A stretch of DNA of 64,000 nucleotides from Pseudofabraea citricarpa (Eukaryota > Ascomycota > Leotiomycetes > Helotiales > Dermateaceae): assembly GCA_029641185.1 (NCBI GenBank), contig JAPWGK010000025.1:186001-250000 (forward strand). Direction: 5' to 3'. This document shows, in pieces, positions 1 to 11,077 of this stretch. The position numbers and the translations under genes are program-made. The notes under the pieces are model-generated. The model ran no database searches, was not told the origin of the DNA, and saw nothing but the letters and a program-made list of their open reading frames with translations. The stretch's first letter is position 1; each line of letters begins with the position of its first letter.

Positions 1-1042
1 GTGCCAATGTGACGTAGCATTGTACTATTCAACATCAAGTCCAGTTCACGAACCACAGGTATGTGTACGGGTCCCGAGCGAAGGTTATCGATACACAAGA
101 AGCATCCAGAAACTGATCTCGCAAAGCTACCTGCCACGATCTCTTCAGCCTCTTGCTTTCATCTCATTTTTATCTTGCGAGCCGCTGGCTGATGTTGCTG
201 CAGGTTCTCATTCTGTACTCATATGTGGTTTACCAAGGACGGGAGAAGGACCGACGGCGGATGCTAAGCTTTTTAACGTTGGGTACCACCACAAGCCCAC
301 CAGGGCACTTGTCGTTTCGAACTCCTGGAGCTCGACGCCCCGGATTCCCCCAGGATCAATCAGATCATGACAATCAATCAAGCATTGACACTAGCACGGG
401 CACTAGGGCGCACCAAACTTTGAGGTCGGCAATGGCGCCCTCAACGGTAGCGAGCGGCGAATCGCACGTCACAGGGAGGTGTGGCAGGGTTGGTTGGTCA
501 TCCACTCAGCTCTTGACTTCCCATGCACTTCCTCCTCAGACACTATGCCTTCGAGATTGTGGAGACCACTCAGGTCCGTGGACTCGATCCATGGGAAACT
601 CTCAGAGCCAGAGCTTGAAACAAAGCAAGCCTGTTTCGCCAGCCACGGAGGCTCGAGCAAATGAAGCGACATTAAGCGACACCAATGTACAAACGTGGAG
701 GGAGATCACCCCACCGAACGGAAACGTCCATTCCCTTTGGGATAGAGACCCCCCTGCGTTAAAACCATTCAAACAGAGCAGTCGCGTCGGGTATGCTGAC
801 AGCCAGTTCTAAAAGTAAAAAATCCCGACACAGGCCTCGAGCTGGCCATGGTTCTTTGGGTTACTTGACAGCAAGGTTTCACCCAAACCCCATCCGGATT
901 TTACCTCCAACCGACCTTGTTTATCCTTTAATCATTTCGTTCTGGTGAGGAGCTGGTCTTTAATAACCTCATCGATCTCCGGTTCAGTTAAATATCCTCG
1001 TGGGATCGAACTGGCTTTCTTTTGCACTTATCATAATTCAAA
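1..1042. other. Upstream region without a supported gene
   Basis: I see no recognisable gene. A 219-codon open frame on the plus strand (153-812) starts with a hydrophobic stretch, but its remainder has no domain and no clean splice into the gene at 1043. The stretch probably holds the promoter and leader of the membrane-protein gene that follows. A missing first exon with a signal peptide could lie here, but I could not place one. Confidence 0.4.
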
Positions 1043-2636
1043 ATGCGTCTCCTCCCACGGCAATACCAAGTCAGGACGGGGATGTCGGAGTCCTGGTGGA
1101 GTAGAATGGCGAAAGAGAGAAATGACAGCAGGGGACCAAACAGCAAAAGACAGAAACAATGTGACCCAGACGAAGACGACGACTGCTCGCCTAAAACAAA
1201 AAAGAAGATAACCTGTGGTCAAAATGGTGATGACGATGATGGGGAGGATTGCACCGTACCTAAATCAACCGCTAGCTCGGTAAGTTGATGCTCGTATACA
1301 AAATATTGCAGTGACTAACATCTCAAGGCTGTAATTACAACTGCATCATCTACTAAAAGTGGTGTTTCGGCAAAGACAAAGATAACATGTGGTCAAAATG
1401 GTGACGATGATGACGGAGAGGATTGCACATCAACTACAACGTCTACCAGCACCACTGAGACATCTACTGCTAGCTCGGTAAGTCTAATTTCTGTCTACAC
1501 AATAAGACGACCTCTGACATTTAAAGGCCGTAACTACAGCTACGTCATCCAGCAAAAGCAGCGTTACAGCAAAAGCAACTTCTTCTACTCCTACTACTAC
1601 TTCTACATCTACAACCAAAACGCGCACATCAACTACAGCTGTTAAAATCACAAGCAGCAGTACCGCTTCGCCAACTGTTTCAACCACTACATCTCGCACC
1701 TCAGCAGCTCCAAGCACCTCGGCCGCTGGAGCAGGAATCTCATCCGTCAACGCATCACAAGGAATAAGTGGGACAACCGAAGCGATACTTATCGTACTAG
1801 TAGTCAGTAAGTCATCACCATACTTCTTACCCAGCACCGAACAAAAAGAAAAGCCCTAACCGGCCATCGCAGTTGGGATAATCATCATCCTACCCATGAT
1901 CTTCTTCTTCCTCCGTCGGTACTACAAGCGCAAACAACTTGAAAAAGATGACGTCGTGTCGGCCCCGGCAACTCCCCTTTACCGCACATCATATTCGCAA
2001 GGCCGCGCATCAGAATACTTCCCAGACACGCAAAACATGGCGCGCGCGCCGCAGTGGACTAACTCGGTCGTGCCCACAGACGTCGACGTTCCCGCGCCGC
2101 TGAACGTGGCCCGGCCCATCACGTTCCCACGCAAAGCCGTCACGTCGGTCAACACGCTCGTCATGGACCCGAACGACGACGAGAACGACCCCTTCGCCGA
2201 TCCCAAAATGGAGAAGGCTGTCAGCGAGGGCTTACCGCGCCGCCGGAGAGATCGAGATCTGGATGGGGAGTTCTCCCGCCGCGACGACAGCATGACGCTC
2301 GTCGATATGCGGCCTGGTGGCCGCTGGAGCGATCCCTTCACCGTCGCCTACAGAGGGAGCGGCGATGCTGACCAGCCTGGGAACCGGTGGCGCAGCGCTC
2401 TCAGCTGGGTCCGTGATCAGAGGGGCAGGGTCGATATGGATGAGGACGTCGAGCGGATCGGGGGCGATATGGTCGGCGGCGTTGGCGGTGGTGATGGCGA
2501 TGGTCAGGTTATTACTAGTCCTAATGGAATGGTGGAGCAGGTTTCGATTCTCGAGGACGGCAGGAGGTTGGAGGGCGGCAAGGTCATCTACCCTGGGAGG
2601 GGTAGGAAGAGTTTTGTACCTGGTGGGGTAATTTAA
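1043..2636 (+). CDS. Single-pass membrane protein with Ser/Thr-rich ectodomain and duplicated acidic Cys module
   Basis: Four exons: 1043-1279, 1328-1477, 1527-1806, 1873-2636 (476 aa). Donors are all GTAAGT and phases match. The N-terminal half holds two copies of CGQNGDDDDGEDC (end of exon 1 and exon 2), then a Ser/Thr-rich stalk. One transmembrane helix follows (about residues 213-238, LIVLVVSIGIIIILPMIFFF), with a basic RRYYKRK stop-transfer and a polar cytoplasmic tail of about 235 residues. The architecture resembles fungal cell-wall sensor-like proteins (stalk, helix, cytoplasmic tail), but I see no WSC or other named domain, so no function is assigned. The ATG at 1043 has a good context (caaaATGc), yet no signal peptide follows it. 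The N-terminus may therefore be incomplete, with a further exon upstream. Confidence 0.75.
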
Positions 2637-2993
2637 TGCGAGCAGATTTTCTTCTGGGTTTCTTTATGATGAGTTTTATCTCTGTGGTGCAGTGCAGTGC
2701 AGTGTAGGTGTGGATGTATGGATGTGCGTGTCTTGGATTCTTGTATATACCCTCTTTTATCACGTGTATTTCTCTCTTTTTAAGGGGAGTGTGGGAGTTC
2801 AGGTTGGATTTGGGTTTGGATTTGGGACTGGGATCAGCATGGGATACGAGAGGGAGTCTTTTTTCTTTCCTCTTCATGTCCTTCTCATCTCTCGCTCTTT
2901 TCGAAGACGGAAAGAACACCATGAATAAACGTAGAAATTAAGTAGATTAGGTAGGTAGGTACACAGGTACGCACTATGCCATGCCGTACCTTG

Positions 2994-3015
2994 TCAGGTA
3001 CAGGTACAGGTACAG
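2994..3015. repeat. CAGGTA microsatellite
   Basis: Tandem CAGGTA/CAGGTACAG units. A related GAGT/GAGTAAGTGAG array lies just downstream (about 3077-3112). No function inferred. Confidence 0.7.
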
Positions 3016-4122
3016 AATAGGAACAAATGAAAAAAAAAAAATCACAAATCAAGGATTTAACGAGAGCGGAAACGAGGAGTGAGTGAGTAAGTGAGTAAGG
3101 TGAGGTGAGTGACGACAGAAGCAAGAAAAAAAGAAAGAAAAAAAAAACAAGGTATCGCGATACTCGAGAGAAGGAAAGAAGGAGAGAGAAATCAAGGGCA
3201 AAAAAACAAGGTAGAGAGAGGAATGGACTCGTTACAGGAGCTGTTTGTCATACTTGATTTTTTTTGTTTTCCTTTTTCCCTCTTTCTCTTTCTATTCTGT
3301 TTTCCGTTTTGTGGGATCTTAGATCTCTTGACAGAGGGGAATCAAGCTTTTCCCCCCGAAGAACTGCTAAGAGAGGTGGGTGGGTGACAGAGAAGGTGTG
3401 TGTGAATTTCTGTCCCTCTTCTCCCTCTCCCTCTCTCGATCAATCAATCAGTAACCAACCACTTCTCTAAGCACCGCAGACCGAAAATCCCCCGCCCCAC
3501 CCCCCGAAGGAAACGAAATCCGCATCTCCGAAAACCCGAAGATGTTCTTTACGTCTACGTACATGTATGTACAGCGACGTCAGGCGAGGCGAGGCGGGAG
3601 GACTGGACTGGACTGGTCGGTTGCGTCGCGTCGCGGTCGACTTCTTAGTGTCGTTTCTGTAGAGTATAGCTCCCGTAATATATACTGTACTACACTATAC
3701 TACACTACACTTGCACTCTCCGGCATATAGCAAGGGGACGCATCGCATATTCTCTTATCTATCTACCGTGCCGTGCCGTCGAGTGGCGCGCATCTTGTTT
3801 TCGTTGTCGTCTTGGGTAGAGTAGAGTAGATTGGCTTTGCTGTTATAGATTGCTGAAACTCGGTAAGATAAGAAACGGCAAGGTGGAGGATGGATAGAGT
3901 GAGGTGCGGTAGATAGGTAGATGGGGGATGGGGGGTGGGGAAAAGTGGGGAGGTGGGTGGGAGGGGAGTGTCGAGTTACGCTTGTGTTACTTGTTAAGTG
4001 AGTCCTTCTTTCTCTTTTCTTATCTGCTTTCTCTTCTTCTCTTCTTTGCTTCTTCTACGGTACGTCTTACCTGGCGACTGTGTGATGTCGTGTCTTCGTG
4101 TCGTGTGATGATTTGTGGTATT

Positions 4123-4168
4123 TGGTATGTGGTGTGTGGTGTGTGGTATGTGGTATGTGGTGTGTGGG
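4123..4168. repeat. GT-rich (TGGTGTG)n array
   Basis: Tandem variants of TGGTATG and TGGTGTG over about 46 bp. Too irregular and too internal to be a telomere-type repeat. Confidence 0.7.
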
Positions 4169-4221
4169 TTCTAGATCTTGAAGGTTAAGTAAAGTGTAAT
4201 AACCATAGTAAGACGAGGCGG

Positions 4222-4262
4222 GGTAAGTTAAGGTAAGGTAAGGTAAGGTGAGGTGAGGTGAG
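4222..4262. repeat. GGTAA / GGTGA pentanucleotide array
   Basis: AAGGT units repeated, then switching to GAGGT units, in one uninterrupted run of about 40 bp. Confidence 0.75.
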
Positions 4263-5283
4263 ACGAAGCTCCCAGGTAGATGGGTACTATACAAGTTTAA
4301 GTGCTTACATCTTGCCAGGAAGCTACTGTACGCAGTCCTTGGTTTTTTTTTCCCGTCTATCCTTGCGTGACCTTGGCTCTTGTACTCGTCTGTAACTCAC
4401 TAGGGGGAGCTTGTATTCTCTTCTCGCGCCCTACCCCACTTTTGCTCCTAGTTCAAGTATATCCTCTCGTTTTTTTTATTTTTCTTCTAATGTAGATGTT
4501 CGTTGTATGAATCTGCCTCGTTTTCGGAGCTGGTCTTCCTTCTTTGCTTCTTCTTTTTGCCCTTACACACGCGACTCGACTTAGACCTTGTGAAGCTATG
4601 ATCTGAAAAGGTAATACTTGAAATTAGGAAGCATGTAACGCTTCAGTAGCATGTAGTTCTTATATCTGCGCTTATACTAGGAAGAGTATAATATATATAA
4701 GTATATCTATCATAAACACTTCTGCTACGCAAGTATAAGTCTAAGATAGTTATAAGATACCATCTGACAATCGCGATACGAATCACGATAACAAGTACTT
4801 TTCTCTCGTACAAGCGGCGCTATCACATGATTCCAAGTTATCCAAGCAACATCGATTATCTAACTCGAACACTTACTCTTTTGTAGATCTGCAAGCGTCC
4901 AGCCTTCAGACTCGTCAGCGAGTGGGTATGTCGCAAGTTGGTCGAAATCTTGACGTTAACGGTCTCAAGCCCTCACGAACGAGGAACGAGAAAGCAGGAA
5001 CACACTCACGATGGTCAAAACAACCTTCCAGATTTCGAAAATCCGAAAAACCTCACCCCTCACCCCTCACACCCTCAGGATCTTCCACACACCCTCAACG
5101 CTCAAGGAGCTCAGGAGGGAGGGCCAAGAACTCCGGGAACTCCACCGTAGACCATCAACCCCAGGAACTCCATGAAGGCAAGGCTTAAAAAGAAAAAAAA
5201 AGAAAAAAACTCCGGGGGAACGAAAAAAAACGTGATCTCTGTTCAGGAAAAGAGAAAAGGTCAAAATCGGAATGCGATTCGAG

Positions 5284-5292
5284 TATTTAAAA
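5284..5292 (+). promoter_or_regulatory. TATA-like element of the ACS transporter gene
   Basis: TATTTAAAA lies 475 bp before the transporter ATG. I find no ATG in the roughly 480 nt between it and 5766. The intervening sequence is C/T-rich, as in fungal leaders. Together this suggests a long leader free of upstream start codons. Confidence 0.5.
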
Positions 5293-5540
5293 GGGACCCC
5301 AAAGTTTAATCTCCCCTTTCTTGCTACGTTCGTTCTACTTCGATTCTGTTCTCTTCTTAGGGTTATTTATTGTCTTATCTCTTCTCTCATCTCTCATCTC
5401 TTCGTATCTCGCCAAGTTTTTCTCGTTTCTCGCCAAGCCTACTCGTGCCTGTGCCTGTGCTGCTCACTCGCGCGGCCGCCCGCCCGTTCGTGGTCTGCTC
5501 TGGTCTGGTCTGGTCCACCATTGGCATTTTTCTTGTCTTC

Positions 5541-5576
5541 CTTGTGCTTGTGCTTGTGCTTGTGCTTGTGCTTGTA
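5541..5576 (+). repeat. CTTGTG hexanucleotide array in the leader
   Basis: Six tandem CTTGTG units inside the presumed 5' leader of the transporter gene. No start codon is created by the repeat. Confidence 0.8.
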
Positions 5577-5765
5577 CAGTAGCACGCGACGCGAACAAGC
5601 TGCTTGTCAGACAGAAGCAGAAGATAAGCTGGAAGCTGACCCCTACCTTGGCTTGCCCTTGCCCTGCCCTGCCTCGCCGACGGACTTAAAACCAGCTCGT
5701 CATCCCTACACCTGCACCGGTCTTCCTGTCTCTCTTTCTCTCCCATCTCAGAGAAGAGAGGAGCG

Positions 5766-7544
5766 ATGGCTACCCCTGCCGACGTAGAGAATGGGAACGG
5801 CAGCTTGACGCCGGTCCCGGCTAAAGAATTTCACGAGGGCGGCGACGGAAGCGCGAGCGCGAGCGCAAGCGACGTCGTGGTCAGTGACGAGGGCGAGGAT
5901 GGCATCTCGAGAGAGGCGGAGCGCGCCTTGATTAGGAAGTTGGACCTCCGCCTGATCCCGATTATTATGGTGTTGTACCTTGTCAGCTTTTTGGATCGTG
6001 GTATGTTTTTTTTCTTCTTCTCTTTTGCTCTTTTCTTTTTGGTGCTGGTTCTGGGTTTTGGAGAGAGGGGAGGAAGTGAAGAGAGAGTAAGAAGAAGAAA
6101 AGAGAAGAGATTGCTGATTTGGAAACCATGCAAAAAATAGTCAATATTGGAAATGCCAGACTCTATGGCTTGGAAGAGGATTTGGGTCTCGTGGGCAATC
6201 AGTATCAGATCTGTATCTCCCTCTTGTTCGTCACTTATTGTGTGAGTATCTATACCTCTCTTATACTCTTTCCATCCCATGATACCTTTAACCCAGGAAA
6301 GAACAGGGGGGAAAAAGAAAAGAAGAAGAAGAAAATCTAACTCTCTCCAGCTCTGCGAAGTCCCCTCAAATCTAGTCATCAAGAAATTCCGTCCAGGTCG
6401 ATACCTCTCCATCATCACCATCTGCTTCGGCATCATCGCCACCTGCACAGGGCTCGTCCAGAACTTCGGGTCCATGCTCGGACTACGTCTCCTCCTGGGC
6501 ATCTTCGAAGCAGGTCTCTTCCCAGGCCTGATCACCTACCTCACCATGTTCTACACGAAGAAAGAGCTCGCCTTGCGCGTCGGCTATCTCTTCGTGAGCG
6601 CAGCCCTCGCAGGCGCCTGCGGCGGACTCATCGCATACGGCATCGGCTTCATGGACGGCACGTCCGGGATGCGGGCATGGCGATGGATCATGATACTCGA
6701 AGGGATCCCCGCCGTCGTGACGGGCGTCGCATGCTGGTTCATCCTGCCCAACAGTCCCGCAACGGCCTCGTTCCTCAACCCGACCGAGCGAGCCCTGCTC
6801 ATCACGATGCGCGAGCGCGAGACGGGCCAGACGCCGTCGGCCCAGCAATTCCACTGGGCAGACGTCAAGGAGGGCCTCGGCGACTGGCACATCTGGATCT
6901 TCTCCATCGCCAGCTTCTGCGAGGACATCATGCTGTACGGCTTCTCGACCTTCCTGCCCACCATCATCCGCGGCATCGGCACGTGGTCGACGGTCCAGGC
7001 GCAGGCTCTGACGGTCCCCGTCTACGCCCTCGGAGCCATCACGTATCTCGTCGTGGCGCGAATCAGCGATGCGCAGCAGAGGCGTGGCGTGTACGCGTCG
7101 TCCTTCGCCCTCGTCTCCGTCGTCGGCTACGCCATGCTGATCTCGAACTCGTCGGCGGCCGTCTCGTATACGGGCTGCTATCTCGTGGCCGCCGGCCTGT
7201 ACGTCTCGGTCGGCTTGCCTCTGGCCTGGCTGCCGTCCAACAAGCCGCGCTACGGCAAGAGGACCCTCGCCACGGGCCTGCAGTTGATGTTTGGCAACAT
7301 GGCCGGCATTGCGTCGCCCTTCCTCTTCGAGTCGTCCTATGCCCCCAAGTACTATATCGGCCACGGCGTCTCCATGGCCATGGTCTGCCTCAGCGGCTCC
7401 ATCTTTCTCGGCATGACCTTCTATTATAAGAACGTCAACCGCAGGAGGGAGGAGGGACGGGAGGAGGATGTCGTGGCGGGCTTGAGTGAGTTGCAGATCA
7501 AGGAGCTGGGGGATAGGAGTCCGAGATATAAGTATACTATTTAG
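5766..7544 (+). CDS. MFS transporter, anion:cation symporter (Dal5/Tna1-like) family
   Basis: Exons 5766-6000, 6141-6241 and 6351-7544 give 509 aa. The start is the first ATG after a long ATG-free leader. A polar N-terminus (about 60 aa, Ser/Ala/Asp-rich) precedes the first helix (IPIIMVLYLVSFLDR). The family signature follows: DRVNIGNARLYG (spanning intron 1), then GNQYQ, CEVPSNL and the GIFEAGLFPG helix. About twelve hydrophobic segments are visible. Members import small organic acids or amides such as allantoate, nicotinate and dipeptides at the plasma membrane; the substrate here cannot be read from sequence. Exon 3 is GC-rich, which produces a long antisense open frame (6483-7598) that is only a shadow. 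The neighbour downstream is an aldoxime-dehydratase-like gene on the same strand. Confidence 0.93.
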
Positions 7545-8594
7545 ATGGTGTTGAGAAAGATAGAGGTAGATTGAATAAAAGAATAGATCATAGAACAACC
7601 TCTCTCCTCTTTTTTTTTCTTTTTTTCTCTCGGGGGAGGGAGAGAAGGGAAATCCGGAATACCTTTGTCGGACCTGTCAGGATTTAGGTTAGAGCTTAAC
7701 ATCGAGATTCGGTTCTTGGACAAGACAGAGCTTCTCGCCCGTGGAAGCATTCCGCTCCGCCCAGCCCAGCCTGTAGCTTATTCGCCCGTGAGAGCGAGCG
7801 TTCGCTGATTGGGTTTCCGGAATCGCGTACCGTACTCGTCGAGGAGGGGGGAACTCTATCTTATCACTTGCGGCATCGTAGAAGCCGCCGCTCACGAATC
7901 AAGTCACAGGGTGGAAATCTTGCATCTTCTCTTTCGGCTTTAACAAAGTGGGTTCGATCTAAGGATATTATTGCCGCTTGATTGGTACTTAGGTAAGAAG
8001 TACTCGGTGTGTTTTCTTGGTAGGCTTGTTTGTCTTCGATCTTTTACCCTAACGGGATGCTTGATCGCTAACCGACCAACCTATTTCGAGCTCATGTGAT
8101 GAACTAACTAACGCTCTGTCACTTAACGGCAGTCAATCTATCACCCCCCTGAATAAGAAAACAGTCTTCTGCGAATCGTATTGGCTTCTATTGATCCATA
8201 GATTCGGGACATTATTAATTTGCGGGGTACGCACCCGGAAAACAGTGCGGAACCACACCAAGGATACCTAAGTGTGAGGTATATCTCAATAGGCGAGGTC
8301 GTACCGAGGTGCTATCATGCGGGTAGATTGATGCCGCAGATTGAGTTGCGATTTGGTAGGTAATGTTGCACATGAGGTTGGTTACACTACAGAACGATAT
8401 CCAAGCATACTAAACACGTCATGGCAATCCAGCACGCAGTTATCTATTCCGACTTTCCTCGTCGGATATAAAAACAACAAAAAAGACATCACCGTCAAAC
8501 AATACCTCTTCTTCGCGCTCGACCACTGCTCCAACGCCAACCATCTAAAAGAAAGCATCCTCGAGAGAAAGGTATCGAGGCCGAGAGATTGAAC
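7545..8594. other. Intergenic region
   Basis: No coding frame recognised. It holds the 3' end of the transporter transcript (A/T tract near 7610-7630) and the promoter of the gene at 8595. A GGATATAAAAAC TATA-like box lies at about 8465-8476. Confidence 0.5.
8466..8475 (+). promoter_or_regulatory. TATA box of the aldoxime-dehydratase-like gene
   Basis: GATATAAAAA lies about 125 bp before the ATG at 8595. The spacing suits a short leader, so the first exon probably begins after it. Confidence 0.5.
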
Positions 8595-9767
8595 ATGGTC
8601 TTCCTCGCAGATACGAAAAACCGTGACCTCGTCATCACGTACGCCCTCTTCGGCGTCCAACACCCCTCAACCTCAGCATCCAGCCCCATCTCGCCAGCTA
8701 AGCGAGCAACCATCTCGCAGCTCTTCACCCTCCTCCACCAATCCGCCGACCTTGTCAACACGCTCCAGACCGCAAGCCACAAGGACCAGGGCAACCCGTC
8801 CTCGCTCCCGCGGCCGCCATCAGAGAGCACGACCTTCGTCGCATACTGGCTCTCGACCGACAGCTACCAGACTTGGAAGCACAGCACCGCGGTGCGCTCC
8901 TTCTGGGATGCACTGCCAGACGACGCCGGCGTGTGGCGCGAGGTCATGACGGTCCCCAAGTCCCGCCTCATGCACGCCTCGAGCCAGGACGTCCCGTCTG
9001 GCGTGGCCAGCATCCTGGGCCTGCGGCAGAGCAGCGACGAGGGCTACTGGTGCGTGATCCGGCACCGATTGAGCGAGACGCCCGACGGCCATACGGAGCC
9101 AGGCGACACTTTTACTTCGGCCTACGTGACATCGGCGGCATCTGCGAAGAAGAGGGAGGGCTTGAACGGAGAGGCCAGGCGCGTCCTTGACATGCCACCA
9201 CGTGCGGGCGAAGCAGAGACCCAGGTGAGGCTGGGCAGAGTCTGCATAGCCAACCTGCCGGATAACGTCTGCTTCGTGCGAGAGGGCCAGCGCCGGCCGG
9301 GCCTCGCAGAGACGACGCCCAGCGCCGACGAGATAGATGCCTGGCTGCACATGATCAATCCACATGCCCAGGCCTGGGTCGACCACCTGGATGCCGAGCG
9401 CAGCAAGAACGGCATCTTGGCTTTCAGCACCCATCTCTCTACGTCGGTCTCCACGCCCGCGCCAGAGCCCGCAGGCCCAGGCCATGTCCAGGGGATAGAG
9501 CTGCGGACCGAGGCGGAAACAAACCAGCTCGTCTACTTCCTCGACCTGTCGCATTTTGAACGCTCGGGCCGAGCCCATCGCGGCCATGTCAAGCTGCGTG
9601 AGAAGATCATAGACCTCTATGGACCCGAAGGTGCCTTGGAGGGAGAAAAGGGGAAGGCGAAGCTCTTTGTTGAGGTGTGCGTCCTGAAAAGCGGCGACTG
9701 GGAGGGCGAGTATATTGGATGTAGAGAGGGGACGGGGTTGATGTTTTTGGAGGGGTTGCAGGCGTAG
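8595..9767 (+). CDS. Haem-containing (phenylacet)aldoxime dehydratase family protein
   Basis: Single exon, 390 aa, starting at ATG 8595 (aacATGg). Family features in order: YALFGVQ near the N-terminus; VAYWLSTDSY; WREVMTVP; GYWCVIRHR (the Arg-bearing segment); FLDLSHFERSGRAH with its His, as in the distal haem pocket; and a C-terminal KLFVEVCVLKSG segment. Characterised members use haem b to dehydrate aldoximes (R-CH=N-OH) to nitriles. The N-terminus appears shorter than I would expect for family members, with the YALFGVQ strand only 15 residues from the start. No intron or frame upstream clearly extends it; a short GT..AG pair at 8572-8610 is too small. No nitrilase or nitrile hydratase lies in the window. 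Confidence 0.8.
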   Translation: MVFLADTKNRDLVITYALFGVQHPSTSASSPISPAKRATISQLFTLLHQSADLVNTLQTASHKDQGNPSSLPRPPSESTTFVAYWLSTDSYQTWKHSTAVRSFWDALPDDAGVWREVMTVPKSRLMHASSQDVPSGVASILGLRQSSDEGYWCVIRHRLSETPDGHTEPGDTFTSAYVTSAASAKKREGLNGEARRVLDMPPRAGEAETQVRLGRVCIANLPDNVCFVREGQRRPGLAETTPSADEIDAWLHMINPHAQAWVDHLDAERSKNGILAFSTHLSTSVSTPAPEPAGPGHVQGIELRTEAETNQLVYFLDLSHFERSGRAHRGHVKLREKIIDLYGPEGALEGEKGKAKLFVEVCVLKSGDWEGEYIGCREGTGLMFLEGLQA

Positions 9768-11077
9768 AGCTGCGTGCCTGAGAAGAGAAGGCGAGGGACC
9801 AGCGGGTTCTTTTTGAAGGGTAGATGGAGTATGTGTCAGAGATGGACTTGGAATGGGATGGATATTGTGCTTTGCCCGACGTTATGTTACGTTGTTCAGT
9901 GGAGAAATAAGTCACAATCTAGGGTGGTGGTAGCTGAAGGTATCTCTACCAAGCAATCAAGAAAACTGGCATGCCAATAACAAGGGATATTTTCCTCTAA
10001 TCTGGATAGACTCAAGGGCTCGAAAGAGCATTTCATTCTGGAGAAGAAAGTGACAAGTGAAATTCTTCAAAGTCGAACATCAAGACCTTCGTAGAAAATG
10101 AGAAGGAATTGAAGAGAAAACACAGAAAGCGAATCAATTAAGTAGATCTTACAGCACCAGCTCTGAATCATATCCTCTAAGGATCTTCCCCGCCGACGAG
10201 CTAGCCCTAACAGCAAGTTAGCGACTTAGCTGTAAGACCACAAACGAAAGAGCTATTGAATATGGTCCCGCCAGTTCAACAGCAAATGAGCAGAAGCCAA
10301 AAGATTCTTACTCTAGAGATTCCAATATTCAAAGTCAAGAGGTAATAACTATCGGTAAACCAGAAGATAGTCAAAGAAAAAATTCGTGATGGTTGTTCTG
10401 CTGTTAGTCGTTCTTCTGTTGTTAGTATTCTACTTTGGTGTATAGGAGAGGAGAAAGGGCCGAGGTAATGAGTGATGATGATAAGGGTACTTCTTAAATC
10501 GAAGTCGAAGCGCCAGATGGTAAGGTCATAGTGTGCAAGGTGGTGAGTCCTGCAGGGACTGAGGAACTTAGCGCACGAGGACGCTTTTCACACATAATCT
10601 GGAAGAGGAAAGAGAAGGAAAACTGCGTGATTAGGTAGGTACTTATATAAAGATTTGACAAGCTAATTTGTCCTCGTCCTTACTAACTCGAGAATTTCAA
10701 GTAAATGAGTCGTCGCTAAGTGCTTTCAGATATATTGGGAATCATTCATCTTCAAGACCTTCTATAAAGAAATAGTGTAATTACATAAATGTGCTCTGAA
10801 ATATTGAAAGTGACGACTGACTAACTACTATGCGAGTTATGCAAAGGGAGTTTCATGGTTCTAGTAGCCAAAATCCATATTTATGTAGGTATGCGACGAG
10901 GCTATCGATAAGGCTAACACGCAAGGCTCGAGGTCTTGACGTCATGTTTCATGCTAAGAACTCTTCAAGAATAAAAAAACATCCAGCTCCTTCTCCTTTC
11001 TTGTCTCCAATTGAGTCAGGATCTCCCTCGAAGCCACAATTCCAAACCCCATCGGTTAAAAGCAGAACAAATCCACA
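9768..11077. other. Intergenic region
   Basis: About 1.3 kb of A-rich sequence with no recognisable gene or repeat. The last part should hold the promoter of the MAPEG gene. Confidence 0.4.

Larger units (their letters stand above)
2637..5280. other. Gene-free, simple-repeat-rich intergenic region
   Basis: About 2.6 kb with no open frame that looks coding. It holds many short tandem repeats, listed separately, and purine- or pyrimidine-rich tracts: A-rich near 3120-3210, T/C-rich near 3255-3310 and 4000-4055. It is probably the 3' region of the membrane-protein gene plus a long promoter for the transporter at 5766. A non-coding transcript is possible but cannot be shown here. Confidence 0.5.

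Noticed and set aside
153..812. 219-codon open frame on the plus strand
   Set aside because: Its hydrophobic start is followed by sequence without domain, and there is no splice support or homology I recognise.
6677..7429. 250-codon plus-strand frame inside the transporter
   Set aside because: It overlaps exon 3 in another frame, is Arg/His-rich and has no motif.
6483..7598. 371-codon frame on the minus strand
   Set aside because: It is antisense to the well-supported GC-rich exon 3 of the transporter; its charged composition is typical of a shadow frame.
7940..7965. GGGTTCGATCT resembling a tRNA T-loop
   Set aside because: No matching acceptor or anticodon arms could be folded around it.
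8820..9587. 255-codon frame antisense to the aldoxime-dehydratase-like gene
   Set aside because: Shadow of a GC-rich coding exon.
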